Origin: CAZSBB01 sp964605235
GTDB taxonomy: Bacteria; Planctomycetota; Phycisphaerae; Phycisphaerales; Phycisphaeraceae
Reading direction: 5' to 3'
DNA length: 64,000 bases
NCBI GenBank assembly: GCA_964605235.1
Contig: CAZSBB010000014.1
Location: 1 to 64,000, forward strand
Below the pieces are notes generated by a model. It saw only the letters and a list, made by a program, of their open reading frames with translations, did no database searches and had not been told where the DNA came from. Position numbers and translations under genes: made by a program. Of this stretch, positions 62,116-64,000 are shown piece by piece (positions within the stretch are counted from its first letter, which is position 1; each line of letters begins with the position of its first letter).

Positions 62116-63525
62116 ATGTCGAAAGCAACCGCGATGACCTCCACTTCACGCACCGATCATCCCCAGGTCTTGGCGCTCGCGCCGGCTGATCCGCAGGACC
62201 TGCTCCACGGCAAGCTCATCGACCTGCTGGTGGAATACGGCATTTATCTGGAAGCCGACGCCCAGGATCAGTTGCCCACGGCCTGGCCCGACGACCTCTC
62301 GGGTTACCGCGCGGTGCTGCTGGACGAGGCTTCGCCGCTGGCGCGCAGCATTCCACCGGGTGTGCCGCGCGTGGTGCGCTATCGCCGGCCGGCGTCGTTC
62401 GACTGGCACAACGAGCGCCCCTGCTGGATCGCACTCAACGCCCTGTTGCTCGCCGGTGATATCACCGTGCAGCATCCCGCGTTCCTTGCCCGCAACAGCG
62501 CCCGGCCCGACCGCGATGTGATCCTCGGCCAGGCCCGCGCCAGCCTGCAGCGCGATCCGCAGTGGTGGCGCATGTGGTCCGACGCCAGCCTCGTGCGCCT
62601 CGAAGGCTTGTGGCATGCCGCTGAGCTATATGACCTGCCCGAACTAAAACAGCAATACCTGCAATGCATCGACGATGCCTTGGCTGCCTACCAGGGCGCG
62701 CCGCTGGAAGGGCACGGCACGACCCCGGCGGGACTCGCCAAGCACCCCATCTACCCGGCGGTGTTGCTGCAAGCCTGGCGCGCCACCGGCAACGCCCGTT
62801 ACCTCGACGAAGCCCTGGCGGTGATGGAAACGCTCGATGAAGCCCGCGCGATCGCCGAGCAATGGACTCACGCGGCGCCGGTTCTGCAAACCGAATCACT
62901 GGACCGCAAACCCTGGCAATGGGCGATGCGCGCCGTCTGGTGCGCCCAGCCGGAGTTTATGGTCCCGGCTGTCGCGGTCATGAAAGCCGGCTACGAGGTG
63001 CTGTTCGATCCGGGCAAACAGCTCTGGGCGCACTATGGCCAGCGTGGCGGCGCGCGCGGGTTGGCGTGGGGGCGCGGCCAAGGGTGGGCGCTGTTCGGCT
63101 TGGTGGGCTTGCTCGAATTTCTGCCGCGCGATCATGCGGACTTTGCCTTGCTGTGCAGTTGGATCGACCAGACCGCCGAGGGCTTTGCCCGCACGCAGGA
63201 TGCCGCCACCGGGCTGTGGCACAACCTGCTCGATGAGCCGGGCACGCGCCTGGAGGTCAGTGCGACCAGCAAGGCGGTGCGTCATTTCGCCCGCGCCTGG
63301 CGTCTGGGGTTGACCCGTGCTGCCTGCATTCCCGAGATGCTCGCCCGCGCCTGGCGGGGGCTCAAGGCGCATACGTTCGACCACCGCACCTGCAATCGCT
63401 GCTACGGGACCGGGCCGGGCGTGGATGTTGCGTTCTACGCCACGCTCGCCGCCGGCGGCAGTCCCAACGCCTGCCTGCTGGCGGGCACGGAGTATGTGCG
63501 GACGTTCGGGCCGCTGGTGGCATGA
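62116..63525 (+). CDS. Unsaturated glucuronyl/rhamnogalacturonyl hydrolase-like (GH88/GH105 type), 469 aa
   Basis: Enzymes of this type remove the 4,5-unsaturated uronic acid left by polysaccharide lyases, by a vinyl-ether hydration mechanism. Signatures are WGRGQGWALFGLVGLLEFLP (about 318-337) and ATGLWHNLLDEPGTRLEVSA (about 370-390), matching the (alpha/alpha)6-barrel family. A catalytic aspartate could not be assigned with certainty. No signal peptide is seen, so it acts in the cytosol or after export by another route. Its ATG directly follows the SGNH gene's TAG. Together with the lyase gene at 53045 it forms a lyase-plus-hydrolase pair. Confidence 0.85.
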   Translation: MSKATAMTSTSRTDHPQVLALAPADPQDLLHGKLIDLLVEYGIYLEADAQDQLPTAWPDDLSGYRAVLLDEASPLARSIPPGVPRVVRYRRPASFDWHNERPCWIALNALLLAGDITVQHPAFLARNSARPDRDVILGQARASLQRDPQWWRMWSDASLVRLEGLWHAAELYDLPELKQQYLQCIDDALAAYQGAPLEGHGTTPAGLAKHPIYPAVLLQAWRATGNARYLDEALAVMETLDEARAIAEQWTHAAPVLQTESLDRKPWQWAMRAVWCAQPEFMVPAVAVMKAGYEVLFDPGKQLWAHYGQRGGARGLAWGRGQGWALFGLVGLLEFLPRDHADFALLCSWIDQTAEGFARTQDAATGLWHNLLDEPGTRLEVSATSKAVRHFARAWRLGLTRAACIPEMLARAWRGLKAHTFDHRTCNRCYGTGPGVDVAFYATLAAGGSPNACLLAGTEYVRTFGPLVA

Positions 63526-63546
63526 TGCCGGGGCGCAGGGGTTGGC

Positions 63547-64000
63547 TTAGCGGCGCGGCTTGGTGTTGGCGGGCGCGCGTTTGGGGCGGCGCCTGGTTGG
63601 CGCCGGCGAGGAGTCGCCGGAATTGCTGGCGGTGGTGGGCGCAGCCGGATCAGGCGTTGACGCTGCGGCGTGCCGGCGGGACTTGTCGGGATACAGGTGC
63701 ATTTGCCGCAGATAACCCAGATGCATCCGCAGCAACGAACGGGCCTGCTCCGGATCGCGGGCGGCGATCGCCAGCGCAATGGCGCGGTGCTGCCAGGCGT
63801 TGTCGTGAATGGCTTCCGGCCAGACCGGTTCGCGCCAGCGGGTGCCGGTGAAGTAGTCCGCCACCGCCCGGTGCATCGCGGACACCAGCGGCACGCCGGA
63901 CATCTCCAGAATGAGGCTGTGGAACTGCACATCGGCGGCGAAGCCGGCGGACACCTGGGTGTCATCGCGCACGGCGTGTTCCCAGTCGTCGACGATCTGC
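63547..64000 (-). CDS. GntR-family regulator, FCD effector domain (5' end beyond the window)
   Basis: The visible part is the C-terminal all-helical FCD domain of a FadR/UxuR-type GntR regulator. FAADVQFHSLILEMSG and AWQHRAIALAIAARDPEQARSLLRMHL carry the Asp/His positions that bind a metal and carboxylate effectors. The N-terminal winged helix is outside the window; the frame stays open to position 64000. A 40-residue Pro/Ala/Arg-rich tail ends the protein. Such regulators often respond to sugar acids, which fits the uronate-glycan locus beside it. Confidence 0.85.
   Translation of the reverse strand, partial: QIVDDWEHAVRDDTQVSAGFAADVQFHSLILEMSGVPLVSAMHRAVADYFTGTRWREPVWPEAIHDNAWQHRAIALAIAARDPEQARSLLRMHLGYLRQMHLYPDKSRRHAAASTPDPAAPTTASNSGDSSPAPTRRRPKRAPANTKPRR

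Noticed and set aside
1..64000. Insertion sequences or prophage
   Set aside because: No transposase, integrase or phage structural gene was recognised despite many short repeats.

Overview
The window looks like a chromosomal segment of a member of the Planctomycetota, most likely the class Phycisphaerae. This rests on several lines of evidence: high GC content; two pseudopilins with the FTLIELLVVISIISLL leader and a C-terminal H-X9-DG motif; a giant surface protein with a LEPR-XLL-type motif near its N-terminus (LEALERRILLSGD); a formylglycine-type sulfatase; a B12-dependent ribonucleotide reductase; and many short GC-rich hairpins between genes. No rRNA, tRNA, CRISPR array, transposase or prophage gene was recognised.

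Positions 1-4.1 kb hold small metabolic genes (RidA, a reductase/epimerase, a guanine-deaminase-like enzyme, HscB and a transglutaminase-fold protein), separated by striking palindromes and TTCCGGGG-type simple repeats. Positions 4.1-11.5 kb are a translation/transcription operon (nusA-infB-ylxP-rbfA), followed by an unusual HhH-GPD protein with a histone-H1-like tail and then hisG. rimP and truB, usual neighbours of this operon, are not here. Positions 11.6-19.3 kb carry an MFS-like transporter, a sulfatase, an overlapping minus-strand set (permease, M42 peptidase, GT9 glycosyltransferase) and an acyltransferase. Positions 19.4-24.5 kb form a deoxynucleotide module (dcd, an unknown gene, nrdJ) ending at a good intrinsic terminator. 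nrnA, ribF and hslU follow.

Between hslU and the next gene lies a 1.7 kb non-genic island (28.7-30.4 kb) packed with different repeat types, including palindromes with a CAATT loop. Positions 30.4-33.1 kb are a sulfur/persulfide module: an ArsR-type regulator, a CoA-disulfide-reductase-rhodanese fusion and a membrane rhodanese, with a promoter whose -10 region and spacer carry a dyad. A secreted purple-acid-phosphatase-like protein follows.

Positions 35.7-52.9 kb are a single gene for a 5,719-residue protein. By eye it has 21 CARDB repeats, a pre-peptidase-like domain, carboxypeptidase-regulatory-like repeats, a helical block, cadherin-like domains and about ten SdrD-B-like repeats. It probably belongs to the cell surface or matrix.

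Positions 53-64 kb read as a uronic-acid glycan utilisation locus: a heparinase II/III-like lyase, two pseudopilins, a nitrilase-family amidase, an enolase-superfamily enzyme, an SGNH esterase, a GH88/GH105-type unsaturated uronyl hydrolase and the C-terminal part of a GntR/FCD regulator. The 12-mer TTATCATATAAT occurs in the two control regions of this locus, once in each orientation, and could be the regulator's operator or a shared promoter element. This possible regulon, the embedded pseudopilins and the HhH-GPD/histone-tail fusion are the least ordinary features of the window.
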